DNA from: Croceimicrobium sp963974215
Lineage (GTDB): Bacteria > Bacteroidota > Bacteroidia > Flavobacteriales > Schleiferiaceae
DNA length: 64,000 nt
Reading direction: 5' to 3'
NCBI GenBank assembly: GCA_963974215.1
Contig: CAXBBL010000004.1
Span: forward strand, 248,001 to 312,000
Part shown: in pieces, positions 14,214-22,186 of the stretch
Numbering within the stretch: the stretch's first letter is position 1
Layout: the number at the start of each line of letters is the position of its first letter
Made by a program: the position numbers and the translations under genes
The notes under the pieces: generated by a model
Database searches by the model: none
What the model was told of the DNA's origin: nothing
What the model saw: the letters and a program-made list of their open reading frames with translations, nothing else

Positions 14214-15197
14214 TTAATTTAAGCCTAAGTCAATAAAAATGGGTAAATGATCACTAAACCCCTCATTATAACGCATTCCTAAATAGGTTCGATAAGGTTG
14301 CATTCCTGGATATCGCTTATCTTCTTCAAGTAAAAATGGTGCTCTAAAGCAGCCAAATTCGCCCACTTTATCAACTAATCCTTGGCTAACAATAAGCTGA
14401 TCGAGATAGGCCCATTGACCTTTATAACGATGCGATCCTTCGGCCGCATCTAGTGAAAGCATTAAATTCTTCAAGTCGGAACTTTCTCCTAACTCTTTGC
14501 CTGCTCTTAATATTTCGCTCACACTTATATTTGTAGGCTCATCGTTTAAGTCGCCCATTATTAAAATATTCGACCGACCATGTGCTTGTAAGGAGTCGAC
14601 CTTTTCGCGCACCAATTTAGCGGCGGCTATGCGTTTGTATTCAGAAGCTTCTTGACCGCCGTAGCGACTGGGCCAGTGACAAATAAAAACATCGATGCTA
14701 TCTCCGCCAAGGCTTAGAAATTGACTAAATAACACATCGCGACTACGGAAGCTACTGTCAGAAGGAATTAGTAGCGGAAACGCCTGAGAGTAAACTAGTT
14801 GCAACTGATCTTTATCGTAAATAAGTCCAACATCAATGCCACGTCGGTCGGGCGAGTTATAATGAACAAACTGATAATTGTATTTAGCAAAGACTTCTGT
14901 TTTAATCAAATCCGCTAAAACCATCTCGTTTTCTAATTCAGCCATTCCCAGCAATGCCGGCACCCTATCAGTACTCATCGCCAAGCAAACCTTGGCCGTT
15001 TTATTGAGCTTATCGTAATAGCGGTAAAAAGACCAGCCTTTAATACCTTCGGGCGTAAACTCTTCGTCATTTACCAAGCTGTCATCAGTTGGGTGAAAGA
15101 GGTTTTCTACATTATAAAAGGCAAAGCGATAGCTTTCTTGGGCATTAAGGATTAAGCTAAATAAGGCCAAGGCCACAATCAAATAGTTTTTTTTCAT
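14214..15197 (-). CDS. Secreted endonuclease/exonuclease/phosphatase-family protein
   Basis: A 327-residue protein with an N-terminal signal peptide ('YLIVALALFSLILNAQ'). EEP-fold motifs are present: 'FAFYNVENLF' with the catalytic Asn/Glu region, 'LLGMAELEN' with the metal-binding Glu, 'ICHWPSRYGG', 'IMGDLNDEP' and the terminal 'SDHLPIFID'. Relatives cleave phosphodiesters in DNA, RNA, phosphoinositides or lipids, so the substrate is not predictable. It lies 3 bp downstream of the CheR-like gene and is probably co-transcribed. Periplasmic or extracellular location is inferred from the signal. Confidence 0.85.
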   Translation of the reverse strand: MKKNYLIVALALFSLILNAQESYRFAFYNVENLFHPTDDSLVNDEEFTPEGIKGWSFYRYYDKLNKTAKVCLAMSTDRVPALLGMAELENEMVLADLIKTEVFAKYNYQFVHYNSPDRRGIDVGLIYDKDQLQLVYSQAFPLLIPSDSSFRSRDVLFSQFLSLGGDSIDVFICHWPSRYGGQEASEYKRIAAAKLVREKVDSLQAHGRSNILIMGDLNDEPTNISVSEILRAGKELGESSDLKNLMLSLDAAEGSHRYKGQWAYLDQLIVSQGLVDKVGEFGCFRAPFLLEEDKRYPGMQPYRTYLGMRYNEGFSDHLPIFIDLGLN

Positions 15198-15200
15198 CGT

Positions 15201-16061
15201 TCAAATTTTGCGATAAATATTATGTTCCAAAGAAACAGAGGAGAAGGAGTAATTGGAGTTTTGCAGCCTTAAAATAGATTCCTTTTCACCTAAGGCTAAA
15301 AACGCTTTTTCCTTCATATGTTGCCCTAAATTATTGATTAAATGATGTTGCTCATCGTACTGAAAATAAATCAGCACATTCTTACAAATTATAAGGTCAA
15401 AACGTTCATTCAGTTGGCTGTGACAAATGTCGAAGGTTTTAAATTTCACATTTTTTAACAGACTTTCTTCCAAATAGGCATAAGCCCCTGCGCCTAAAAA
15501 ATAATAGTCAAGCTCTCTGAAACCGCCTGCTCTTAGATAGTTTTCATTGCCAAAAGGCAAATCACTTTTTAATAATGCTGGTTTGTTGGCCTTATCTAAC
15601 ACCCTAGTGCTGATATCCGTCGCTACAATTTTACTACGATCTAACATTCCATTCTCACTTAAAATAATGCATAAAGTAGCCAACTCTTCGCCACTACTAG
15701 TGCCAACCAATAATATTTTTATTTCTTCCGTCTTTCTAAAAAATGGAAGAACGCTGGTTTTAAGTTCTTTAAGACTTTCAGGTTCTCTGAAAACCTCGGT
15801 AACATTAACGGTAAACTCGCCAATAAAATTCTGAAATGATAGCAGGTTATTTTGCAAAGAGTATTGCAGTTCTACTAATGAGTCTAAGCGCAAGCTTTTA
15901 ATAGTTTTTTGCAGGCGCCTTTCGGCGGATGCGCTATTATACCATTTTAATTTAAACTGAAATTCACTTTCTACAAAATCAAGAAAGGGTTTTAGCTCGG
16001 AGGCCGAGAATAAGGAGTTAGTATTTCTCTTAATGTCTTTACCTTGCGCCGGCATTATCAA
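15201..16061 (-). CDS. CheR-type protein-glutamate methyltransferase
   Basis: A 286-residue protein with an N-terminal CheR helical domain ('RRLQKTIKSLRLDSLVELQ'), the 'FTVNVTEVFREP' motif and a SAM-binding fold ('ILLVGTSSGEELATLCIIL', 'KIVATDIS', 'FDLIICKNVLIYF'). CheR enzymes methylate chemoreceptor glutamates, but no chemoreceptor, CheB or flagellar gene is in the window. The SAM motif reads 'GTSSGEE' where 'GCSTGEE' is usual. It may modify a two-component or gliding-related sensor. It lies 10 bp from a divergent PAP2 gene. Confidence 0.82.
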   Translation of the reverse strand: MIMPAQGKDIKRNTNSLFSASELKPFLDFVESEFQFKLKWYNSASAERRLQKTIKSLRLDSLVELQYSLQNNLLSFQNFIGEFTVNVTEVFREPESLKELKTSVLPFFRKTEEIKILLVGTSSGEELATLCIILSENGMLDRSKIVATDISTRVLDKANKPALLKSDLPFGNENYLRAGGFRELDYYFLGAGAYAYLEESLLKNVKFKTFDICHSQLNERFDLIICKNVLIYFQYDEQHHLINNLGQHMKEKAFLALGEKESILRLQNSNYSFSSVSLEHNIYRKI

Positions 16062-16071
16062 GATTTAGTTT

Positions 16072-16890
16072 ATGCAAAAATGCCTTTTATTCTTGGTCCT
16101 AAGTTATCTTCTGTTGGGCACTTATCAACCTGTTTACGGGCAAAACTTCTTAAGTTTAAGTGGCGACTTAGTGGAGGATTCTTGGCACAATGCTGGACGA
16201 TGGTTTAAAAAACCAACGCAAATTAAGAAACCAGCCTTAATCGGCTTTGGTGCCTTGGCCGTCGTGTCAGGCACCATGGTTTGGGATCAACAAATTCAAC
16301 CGCAAATTGCCCAGGGAAACCCAGGACAGTCCTCTGTTTTCTCTCAACTAAGCGAGCCATTTGGCAATCCTTTAAAAATGGGGATTCTCGCATTGGGCAC
16401 CTACTACACCGCAGGCTTACTGAAAAACGAAAGTCTTACTGGCGCTTCTTCGGCGGCTTTGCAAGGCATGTTAACAGCGGGAGTGGCTGCCATGGCGATA
16501 AAATTGTTAGTACACCGTGTTCGTCCCGAAGAGCAAATTCTATTCGACCCTTATAAGTTTAAAGGTCCATCCATGGCAGGTGATAATCTTTCTTTTCCAT
16601 CGGGGCACAGTACCATTGCTTTTGCCTTGGCGGCATCGCTATCTAGCTATTATGAAAACGATTGGCGACTGGCCGTCCCGCTTTACTTTATAGCTGGAAT
16701 TACTGCTTACCAAAGAGTTTACGATTTCAAGCATTGGCCCAGTGATGTTGTGGCTGGCGCTCTTTTAGGTACGTGGATAGGAAGTAAAATAGGGTCATGG
16801 CAGCGTGAAAGGAAGAGCCCTATCCGGCTTGGTGTTGTGTCAAATCATTGGGGTGGCAGCAGTCTCAACTTTAGCTTTAAACTCGACTAA
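16072..16890 (+). CDS. PAP2-family membrane-associated phosphatase
   Basis: A 272-residue protein with an N-terminal signal/hydrophobic segment and the three acid-phosphatase motifs: 'KLLVHRVRP' (K-x6-RP), 'FPSGHST' and 'RVYDFKHWPSD' (R-x5-H-x3-D, with Gln instead of the usual Ser before the Arg). PAP2 enzymes remove phosphate from lipid phosphates or undecaprenyl diphosphate on the outer face of the membrane. The specific lipid is not predictable. The 3' end overlaps the converging T9SS gene by 4 bp. Confidence 0.88.
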   Translation: MQKCLLFLVLSYLLLGTYQPVYGQNFLSLSGDLVEDSWHNAGRWFKKPTQIKKPALIGFGALAVVSGTMVWDQQIQPQIAQGNPGQSSVFSQLSEPFGNPLKMGILALGTYYTAGLLKNESLTGASSAALQGMLTAGVAAMAIKLLVHRVRPEEQILFDPYKFKGPSMAGDNLSFPSGHSTIAFALAASLSSYYENDWRLAVPLYFIAGITAYQRVYDFKHWPSDVVAGALLGTWIGSKIGSWQRERKSPIRLGVVSNHWGGSSLNFSFKLD

Positions 16891-18047
16891 TTACTAGTCT
16901 TCTTAATCAAAAAAGCGCGCGGCTTGCCCGCTAAAACGGTATTTATAATATAAGAGCCGAGGCCCAAGTTTTTGGTGTCAATTATCATTTTATCTTCTTC
17001 AATTCTGCAATCTTGAGATTTACCTTTGAGCAATAGTTCTCCCCCTTGATTGTAAATTTCAAAATAGAGTTGTCCTTGTAAATTGGTATCGGGTACCACT
17101 AATTCAATCTGGCTGCTAAATTGTTTATTTTCAAGAGTTAATGATTCGTGAATTAGGGCTGTGTCGCTTTTCGGACTCACAGGAATATTGGCCTTATTGA
17201 ACTTCGCTGGGCGGGTTGTTACTCTTTCTTCACCGATGTAAAACTTATTATTGAGTATGCAAATTGCTTCTCGTTGGCCGAAGCTGCCCATATAAAACTC
17301 TTCTGCTTTTATAATGCTTTCGTCTTGATTAAAGTAATCGCGTACCCTCCATATTTTGTCATAACCCAGAAGGTATAAGTCGGGGTTATGATCTCCATTA
17401 AGGCAAGCACCACTTATCCAATAGGCGGGCATTAAACCTTGTCCAGTGAAAATCTGGCCTTTTTTGTGCGCTTTATAGCTTCCTGCAGATCGGCTCAGAC
17501 TATAGCAATTACTCAAGCCATCGAAAGGCTTTGTACGGTTTTTAGTGAAAAGGTAGAGTGAATCTTGATGCACTACCATCGCTTCTAAATCGAAATATTT
17601 GGCCGTATCGGCAGGAGGGAAGCCGTGCTGATCGGGAAAGCTGAAGTTGATTTCTCCTTTAAATGCCCATAAATCTTCACTTAAAAGACGAGAAATATCT
17701 ACAATATAAATTTTAAGATTGGTCCTTTTATTGGCATTATTGCCAAAGTCGCCAATATATAATAAGCCATCCGCGTAAGCGATACTTTCCCAATCATGAT
17801 TGCTGAAACCTAGGAATACAGTGTGGTGTATGATATTCCCTAAACTGTCCAAAACAAAAATTTCGGGATCATTGCCGCTGTCATTTATCGAGGCGATGGC
17901 ATTTTCACCAATCACCGCAAACCCGCTACACTCGGGTAATTCAGTGGGCATCAAACCAATTTCTTGGAGATTTATACTTTGGCCATAACTGCCTAGTGAA
18001 ATCAGGAAGAAATAAAGCCGGACGAAAAAGTATTTTATAGTGCTCAT
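16887..18047 (-). CDS. Secreted beta-propeller-like protein with probable T9SS type A tail
   Basis: A 386-residue protein with a signal peptide ending 'SLGSYGQ'. Its repeated beta pattern ('SGFAVIGENAIASINDSGN', 'WESIAYADGLLYIGDFGNN', 'DLEAMVVHQDSLYLFTKN') suggests a six-bladed propeller related to esterase-like or SdiA-regulated phytase-like folds. The last 70 residues look like a Por-type sorting domain ('LYFEIYNQGGELLLKG', 'GLGSYIINTV'). It overlaps the end of the PAP2 gene and the queA stop by 4 bp each, so it is coupled to queA. Activity unknown. Confidence 0.65.
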   Translation of the reverse strand: MSTIKYFFVRLYFFLISLGSYGQSINLQEIGLMPTELPECSGFAVIGENAIASINDSGNDPEIFVLDSLGNIIHHTVFLGFSNHDWESIAYADGLLYIGDFGNNANKRTNLKIYIVDISRLLSEDLWAFKGEINFSFPDQHGFPPADTAKYFDLEAMVVHQDSLYLFTKNRTKPFDGLSNCYSLSRSAGSYKAHKKGQIFTGQGLMPAYWISGACLNGDHNPDLYLLGYDKIWRVRDYFNQDESIIKAEEFYMGSFGQREAICILNNKFYIGEERVTTRPAKFNKANIPVSPKSDTALIHESLTLENKQFSSQIELVVPDTNLQGQLYFEIYNQGGELLLKGKSQDCRIEEDKMIIDTKNLGLGSYIINTVLAGKPRAFLIKKTSN

Positions 18048-19249
18048 AATTTTAGTAAACAGCCGTCGCCATAACTTAGAAAACGGAAATTATTAGATAA
18101 AGCGTAGTGGTATATTTTTTGCCAATCGTCGCCTACAATAGAGGCGATGAGTAGCATTAGGGTGCTTTTCGGTTGATGGAAATTGGTAATCAGTCCACGA
18201 ATAATTCCGTGCTGGTACCCTGGCGCTATAATTATCTGAGTCTTTATAGAAAGCCAATCTAATCTATTAGTAGCGAGGAGATCTAAACAAGCTTCAAAAG
18301 CGGCAATCGCCTCTAATCGTGGGGTTTCGCCTTTAAAAGCAATCCATTGCGGAATACAAATTTCATTAACATCCCTTAACTGCTTTGCCTGCGCCAAACA
18401 GCCCAGCCAATACATACTTTCTAGCGCACGTAAGGAAGTTGTTCCCACTGAAATTACCGCTCGGCCCTTTTTAAGGTTTCCCAAGATGCCTCTAATAAAG
18501 CTTGCTTCTACCAATACTTCTTCCGCATGCATTTCATGCTCCGTTACAGAAGTGCTAACTGGTTTAAAAGTGCCCGCTCCAACGTGTAAGGTTAAAAAGT
18601 CGCGGGCAATTCCTTTATTCTCTAGTTTCTTAAAAATGACATCATTAAAATGCAAACCGGCCGTTGGAGCTGCTACTGAGCCAGCACGATTGGCATAAAC
18701 CGTTTGATAGGTTTTCTTGTCTTGTTCTTCCGCCTTCCTTTTAATATAGGGGGGAAGCGGTGTTTTTCCCGCTATGTCCAAAATTTCTGCAAAGCTCATA
18801 TCTGCTTGCCAGCTGAAGCGCACTAGAAAGCTGTCTTCCGTGCGACTGATCTTTTCGGCTTTTAAAATTAAGCCATCCAATTCAATGTTTAAAGGACCAC
18901 TTTTCCATTTACGAGCACCTCCAATTAGGCAATTGTACTCCAAACTTCCCTTCTGGGCTAAGGCTTGTTCAATTGCTTTATTATGAGCAGGTTCTAAACA
19001 GAAAATCTCGATAATTGTACTTTCGTTTTTGGGGAAAAGTAATCGAGCTTGCACTACTTTGGTCTCGTTAAAAACTAAAAGCGAATCTGGACTTAGATAT
19101 TCATCAATATTTAGGTACTTATCTTCTTTAATTTCCTGATTATCAAAAACTAAAAGTTTGGATTCGCCGCGCTCAGCTGGGTATAGGGCAATCGTTTCAT
19201 CCAGTAGGGAATAATCGTATTGCTGAATATCTAAATTGGGAATAGACAA
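18044..19249 (-). CDS. queA: tRNA preQ1(34) S-adenosylmethionine ribosyltransferase-isomerase
   Basis: A 401-residue QueA, longer than the classic 350-residue enzyme, as in some Bacteroidota. Family stretches include 'YDYSLLDETIALYPAERGESKLLVF', split here as a YDYxLP-like start, then 'LVFNETKVVQARL', 'TYQTVYANRAGSVAAPTAGLHF', 'LHVGAGTFKPV' and 'ITNFHQPKSTLMLLIA'. It transfers ribose from SAM to 7-aminomethyl-7-deazaguanine in the wobble position of tRNA, a step of queuosine synthesis. tRNA-Asn(GUU) is one of the four queuosine tRNAs, which makes the interrupted tRNA-Asn in this window a conceivable substrate. Confidence 0.92.
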   Translation of the reverse strand: MSIPNLDIQQYDYSLLDETIALYPAERGESKLLVFDNQEIKEDKYLNIDEYLSPDSLLVFNETKVVQARLLFPKNESTIIEIFCLEPAHNKAIEQALAQKGSLEYNCLIGGARKWKSGPLNIELDGLILKAEKISRTEDSFLVRFSWQADMSFAEILDIAGKTPLPPYIKRKAEEQDKKTYQTVYANRAGSVAAPTAGLHFNDVIFKKLENKGIARDFLTLHVGAGTFKPVSTSVTEHEMHAEEVLVEASFIRGILGNLKKGRAVISVGTTSLRALESMYWLGCLAQAKQLRDVNEICIPQWIAFKGETPRLEAIAAFEACLDLLATNRLDWLSIKTQIIIAPGYQHGIIRGLITNFHQPKSTLMLLIASIVGDDWQKIYHYALSNNFRFLSYGDGCLLKL

Positions 19250-19361
19250 GGCTCTGAAATTTTAGCAAAGAAACAAAGAAGCGCCTCAAATTGGAATGCT
19301 TAGACATCCTTTTTAAGCGCCAATAGCTTATTAGCTTAATTTAATTCTCATTTTTGCTGCT

Positions 19362-20468
19362 GTGAAAAAGGTAATCATCAGTGTAAGCAACGACTTAGCG
19401 ACCGATCAAAGGGTGCAGCGGCATATTTCCGTACTTTTAAAAAAAGGCTATCAAGTCCATTTTATCGGTCGAAAACTGCCTACTAGTATGGATTTTAAGC
19501 CAAGCGACTATGAAGTAAAGCGTTTTAAACTCTGGTTTGAGAAGGGATTCCTTTTCTACGCTAATTTGAATTTAAGGCTCTTTTCTTATCTCCTTTTTAA
19601 TAAGGCTGATCTTTATTTTAGCAACGATTTGGACACGCTTCTTCCTAATTACTTGGTGGCAAAACTGTACGGTAGGCCACTAATTTACGATAGTCACGAG
19701 TACTTTACTGGCGTTCCCGAAATTCAAAATCGAAAATTGGTAAAGCAGGTGTGGACCAAAATAGAAGCAGCCATTTTCCCCAAACTGAAGCATGTGATCA
19801 CTGTAAACGAAAGCATCGCTGACTTGTACCAGCGCGATTATGGCATTCGTCCTAAGGTTATTCGCAATGTGGCATCAAAGGTTTTACCCGAAATTAAATT
19901 ATCACGCAGCGCACTTAAGCTTCCGCAAGATGCCTATTTAATCATAAATCAGGGTTCTGGAATTAATGTCGATCGGGGAATGGAAGAGATGTTAGAGGCT
20001 TTAAAACTATTACCACCAAACTACCATTTTATGCTGGTAGGGAAAGGTGATGTTTTAGAATATTTAAAGCAAAAAGCCCGCGAAGATTCACTGCAAGATC
20101 GGGTGCACTTTATCCCTTCTCAACCTTATTTGAAAATGCTTCAATATACCCTTAATGCCGACCTGGGAATTAGTCTCGACAAGGATACTAATATCAATTA
20201 TCGCTTTAGTTTGCCTAATAAAGTTTTTGATTATATGAAATGCGGTATTCCTTTGTTAGTAAGCGATTTAAAAGAAACCAGTGCGTTAGTTTTGCAATAC
20301 AATATTGGTAAAGTCACTGAGGTAGATGCGCAACAAATAGCTGCAGCGGTTTTGGAATTATCAGGCACGGAAAAGCAAGTATTTCAGGCCAATCTAGCGC
20401 AAGCGGCCGCTGAAAATAATTACGAGAAAGAATCGAAAATTTTAGAAGAATTACTGAGACAGCTTTAG
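19362..20468 (+). CDS. Glycosyltransferase family 4
   Basis: A 368-residue GT-B glycosyltransferase with a GTG start. N-terminal lobe: 'KVIISVSNDLATDQRVQRHI', a common GT4 start in Bacteroidota, and 'IYDSHEYF'. C-terminal lobe: 'DRGMEEMLEALKLL', 'FMLVGKGD' and 'LPNKVFDYMKCGIPLLVSD', where the nucleotide-sugar-binding Glu of the usual E-x7-E is partly replaced. It should transfer a sugar onto a surface glycan or lipid. Its 3' end overlaps the converging GT2 gene by 18 bp. Donor and acceptor are not predictable. Confidence 0.85.
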   Translation: MKKVIISVSNDLATDQRVQRHISVLLKKGYQVHFIGRKLPTSMDFKPSDYEVKRFKLWFEKGFLFYANLNLRLFSYLLFNKADLYFSNDLDTLLPNYLVAKLYGRPLIYDSHEYFTGVPEIQNRKLVKQVWTKIEAAIFPKLKHVITVNESIADLYQRDYGIRPKVIRNVASKVLPEIKLSRSALKLPQDAYLIINQGSGINVDRGMEEMLEALKLLPPNYHFMLVGKGDVLEYLKQKAREDSLQDRVHFIPSQPYLKMLQYTLNADLGISLDKDTNINYRFSLPNKVFDYMKCGIPLLVSDLKETSALVLQYNIGKVTEVDAQQIAAAVLELSGTEKQVFQANLAQAAAENNYEKESKILEELLRQL

Positions 20469-21341
20469 TTTTAATAAGTAGTTCAAACGGTATAAATCGA
20501 AGTAGCGAAGATTGGGCTTGGCACTTAAAAGGTTCTGTAGAATTAACTTTCTAAAAGTACGATAGAGAGCGCGAAAGATAGGGCTGAAACCGCTACGCTC
20601 AATATTAAGAGCAAGCTGTAAGATTTTAATATCCTTAGCTAAGTGGGGCTGCTTTCGATAAACGATTTTTAGGTTTTCTAGCGCTTCTTTACTTTTTTCC
20701 AAGTAATCGATATTTCTATCGTCCGCTTCAATTAAAATGGGATTATCAATATGTAAAAGAGGAATTTTCAAATCTCGTAGGCTAAAACCGAAGAGAGTGT
20801 CTTCGTGTCCATAACCTTTAATTTCTTCATCAAATTTTAATTGCATGAAAATGGAGCGCTCACAAAAAAATGCGCCCGTCATAAAGGAGGAGTACGGATT
20901 TTCTAGACGTTTTTCAAGACTAAGGGTTTCGCGCTGCTTTGCGTAGTACCAACGTAATTCACAACCAGACTGTAAAGGACCTAGTTCTATCCCTCCAATT
21001 AAAACAGTATTATTTTGACCTAGTGACCAAAAAGATCGCAGGAAATCAGCTTTGTTAACATATACATCTGCATCCAAGCTGAGAAAAAACTGGCCTTTAG
21101 CTTCTGAGGCTAAAAGGTTACGCATCTTGGCACGACCAATATTATGCGGTAAAACAAGGTAGCGAACATTCGATAATTTGGCGAAAAACTGTTGATTTAC
21201 TTCAGATACCTCTGGACTAGAAGCATCGTCAATAATAAGGATTTCGTATTCTACCTTTAAATCCTCCGCTTGTTTTAGTAAGCTTTGCACCAAGGCATAA
21301 GGCTGTTGCTGATAGAGGGGAAGGCAGATACTTAAATCCAC
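20451..21341 (-). CDS. Glycosyltransferase family 2
   Basis: A 296-residue GT-A glycosyltransferase: 'SICLPLYQQ' start, 'ILIIDDASSPE' nucleotide-binding Asp, and 'FFLSLDADVYV' containing the DxD metal site. 'GYGHEDTLFGFSLR' is the ED-type catalytic motif of GT2 enzymes. No membrane segments. It is 3 bp downstream of the ftsE-like gene, probably co-transcribed. Likely role in surface polysaccharide assembly together with the neighbouring GT4. Confidence 0.85.
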   Translation of the reverse strand: MDLSICLPLYQQQPYALVQSLLKQAEDLKVEYEILIIDDASSPEVSEVNQQFFAKLSNVRYLVLPHNIGRAKMRNLLASEAKGQFFLSLDADVYVNKADFLRSFWSLGQNNTVLIGGIELGPLQSGCELRWYYAKQRETLSLEKRLENPYSSFMTGAFFCERSIFMQLKFDEEIKGYGHEDTLFGFSLRDLKIPLLHIDNPILIEADDRNIDYLEKSKEALENLKIVYRKQPHLAKDIKILQLALNIERSGFSPIFRALYRTFRKLILQNLLSAKPNLRYFDLYRLNYLLKLKLSQ

Positions 21342-21344
21342 AAT

Positions 21345-22031
21345 TTACAGGGTGTTTTGTACCGTACTGAAAACCTTGCCCTTACTGCATTTTAGCGTTT
21401 CGTGTGGAAATTTTAAAATCAAAGAATAGTCGTGTGTAGCCATTAATAAAGCGCGACCACTATTCGAGATTTCCTCTAGTAAAATCATAATTTCTTCACT
21501 GGTAGATGGGTCTAGATTCCCGGTCGGCTCATCGGCTAAAATCAATTGCGGATCATTTAGTAATGCACGCGCAATAGCAATGCGCTGCTGCTCACCGCCC
21601 GAAAGCTGAAAGGGCATTTTCGCGCTTAAAGACTCCATGTTTACCTTAGTTAAAACCTCTTCGATTTTATTTTTAATATCCGTTTTTGATTTCCAGCCCG
21701 TGGCTTGTAGAACAAATTTGAGGTTATCAAATACCGAACGATCGGTTAAAAGTTGGAAATCTTGAAACACAATCCCCAGTTTACGTCGTAGTTCCGGAAT
21801 TTGCTTTTCTTTTAAATCGACCAAGTTTATGCCGCAAACGTGACCGCTACCGCTACTTAGGGGTAAATCTCCGTAAAGGGTTTTTAGCAGGCTAGACTTG
21901 CCACTGCCGGTGGAACCGATAAGATATTGGAAGTCACCTTTTTTGATCAAAAGCTCAACCTCGTCTAAAATCACAGTATCTCCTTGTTTTATACAGGCTT
22001 GGTTTAGTCTAAGTATCGCTTCCTTGCTCAT
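21345..22031 (-). CDS. ftsE: FtsE-like ABC ATPase
   Basis: A 228-residue ABC ATPase with Walker A 'GSTGSGKSSLL', a Q-loop 'IVFQDFQLL', signature 'LSGGEQQRIAIARAL' and Walker B 'LILADEPTGNLDP'. The pattern around 'VFDNLKFVL' matches FtsE, which with FtsX controls peptidoglycan hydrolases at the division site. No ftsX gene is adjacent; in Bacteroidota the pair is often unlinked. The gene is divergent from the TPR protein gene across a 155-bp AT-rich region. Confidence 0.82.
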   Translation of the reverse strand: MSKEAILRLNQACIKQGDTVILDEVELLIKKGDFQYLIGSTGSGKSSLLKTLYGDLPLSSGSGHVCGINLVDLKEKQIPELRRKLGIVFQDFQLLTDRSVFDNLKFVLQATGWKSKTDIKNKIEEVLTKVNMESLSAKMPFQLSGGEQQRIAIARALLNDPQLILADEPTGNLDPSTSEEIMILLEEISNSGRALLMATHDYSLILKFPHETLKCSKGKVFSTVQNTL

Positions 22032-22186
22032 AATTTCAAATATCCTACAAATTTAATTTTCGCCGCTTAGCTAGCGCTAAATAAGCTCAATAATAATTAA
22101 CATCAAACGTTTAAAACTTCTCAAGTAATCTAAATAGAAGCCTATAAATACTGCTACTTTTAAAATGACAAAAATAATAATGTAGC

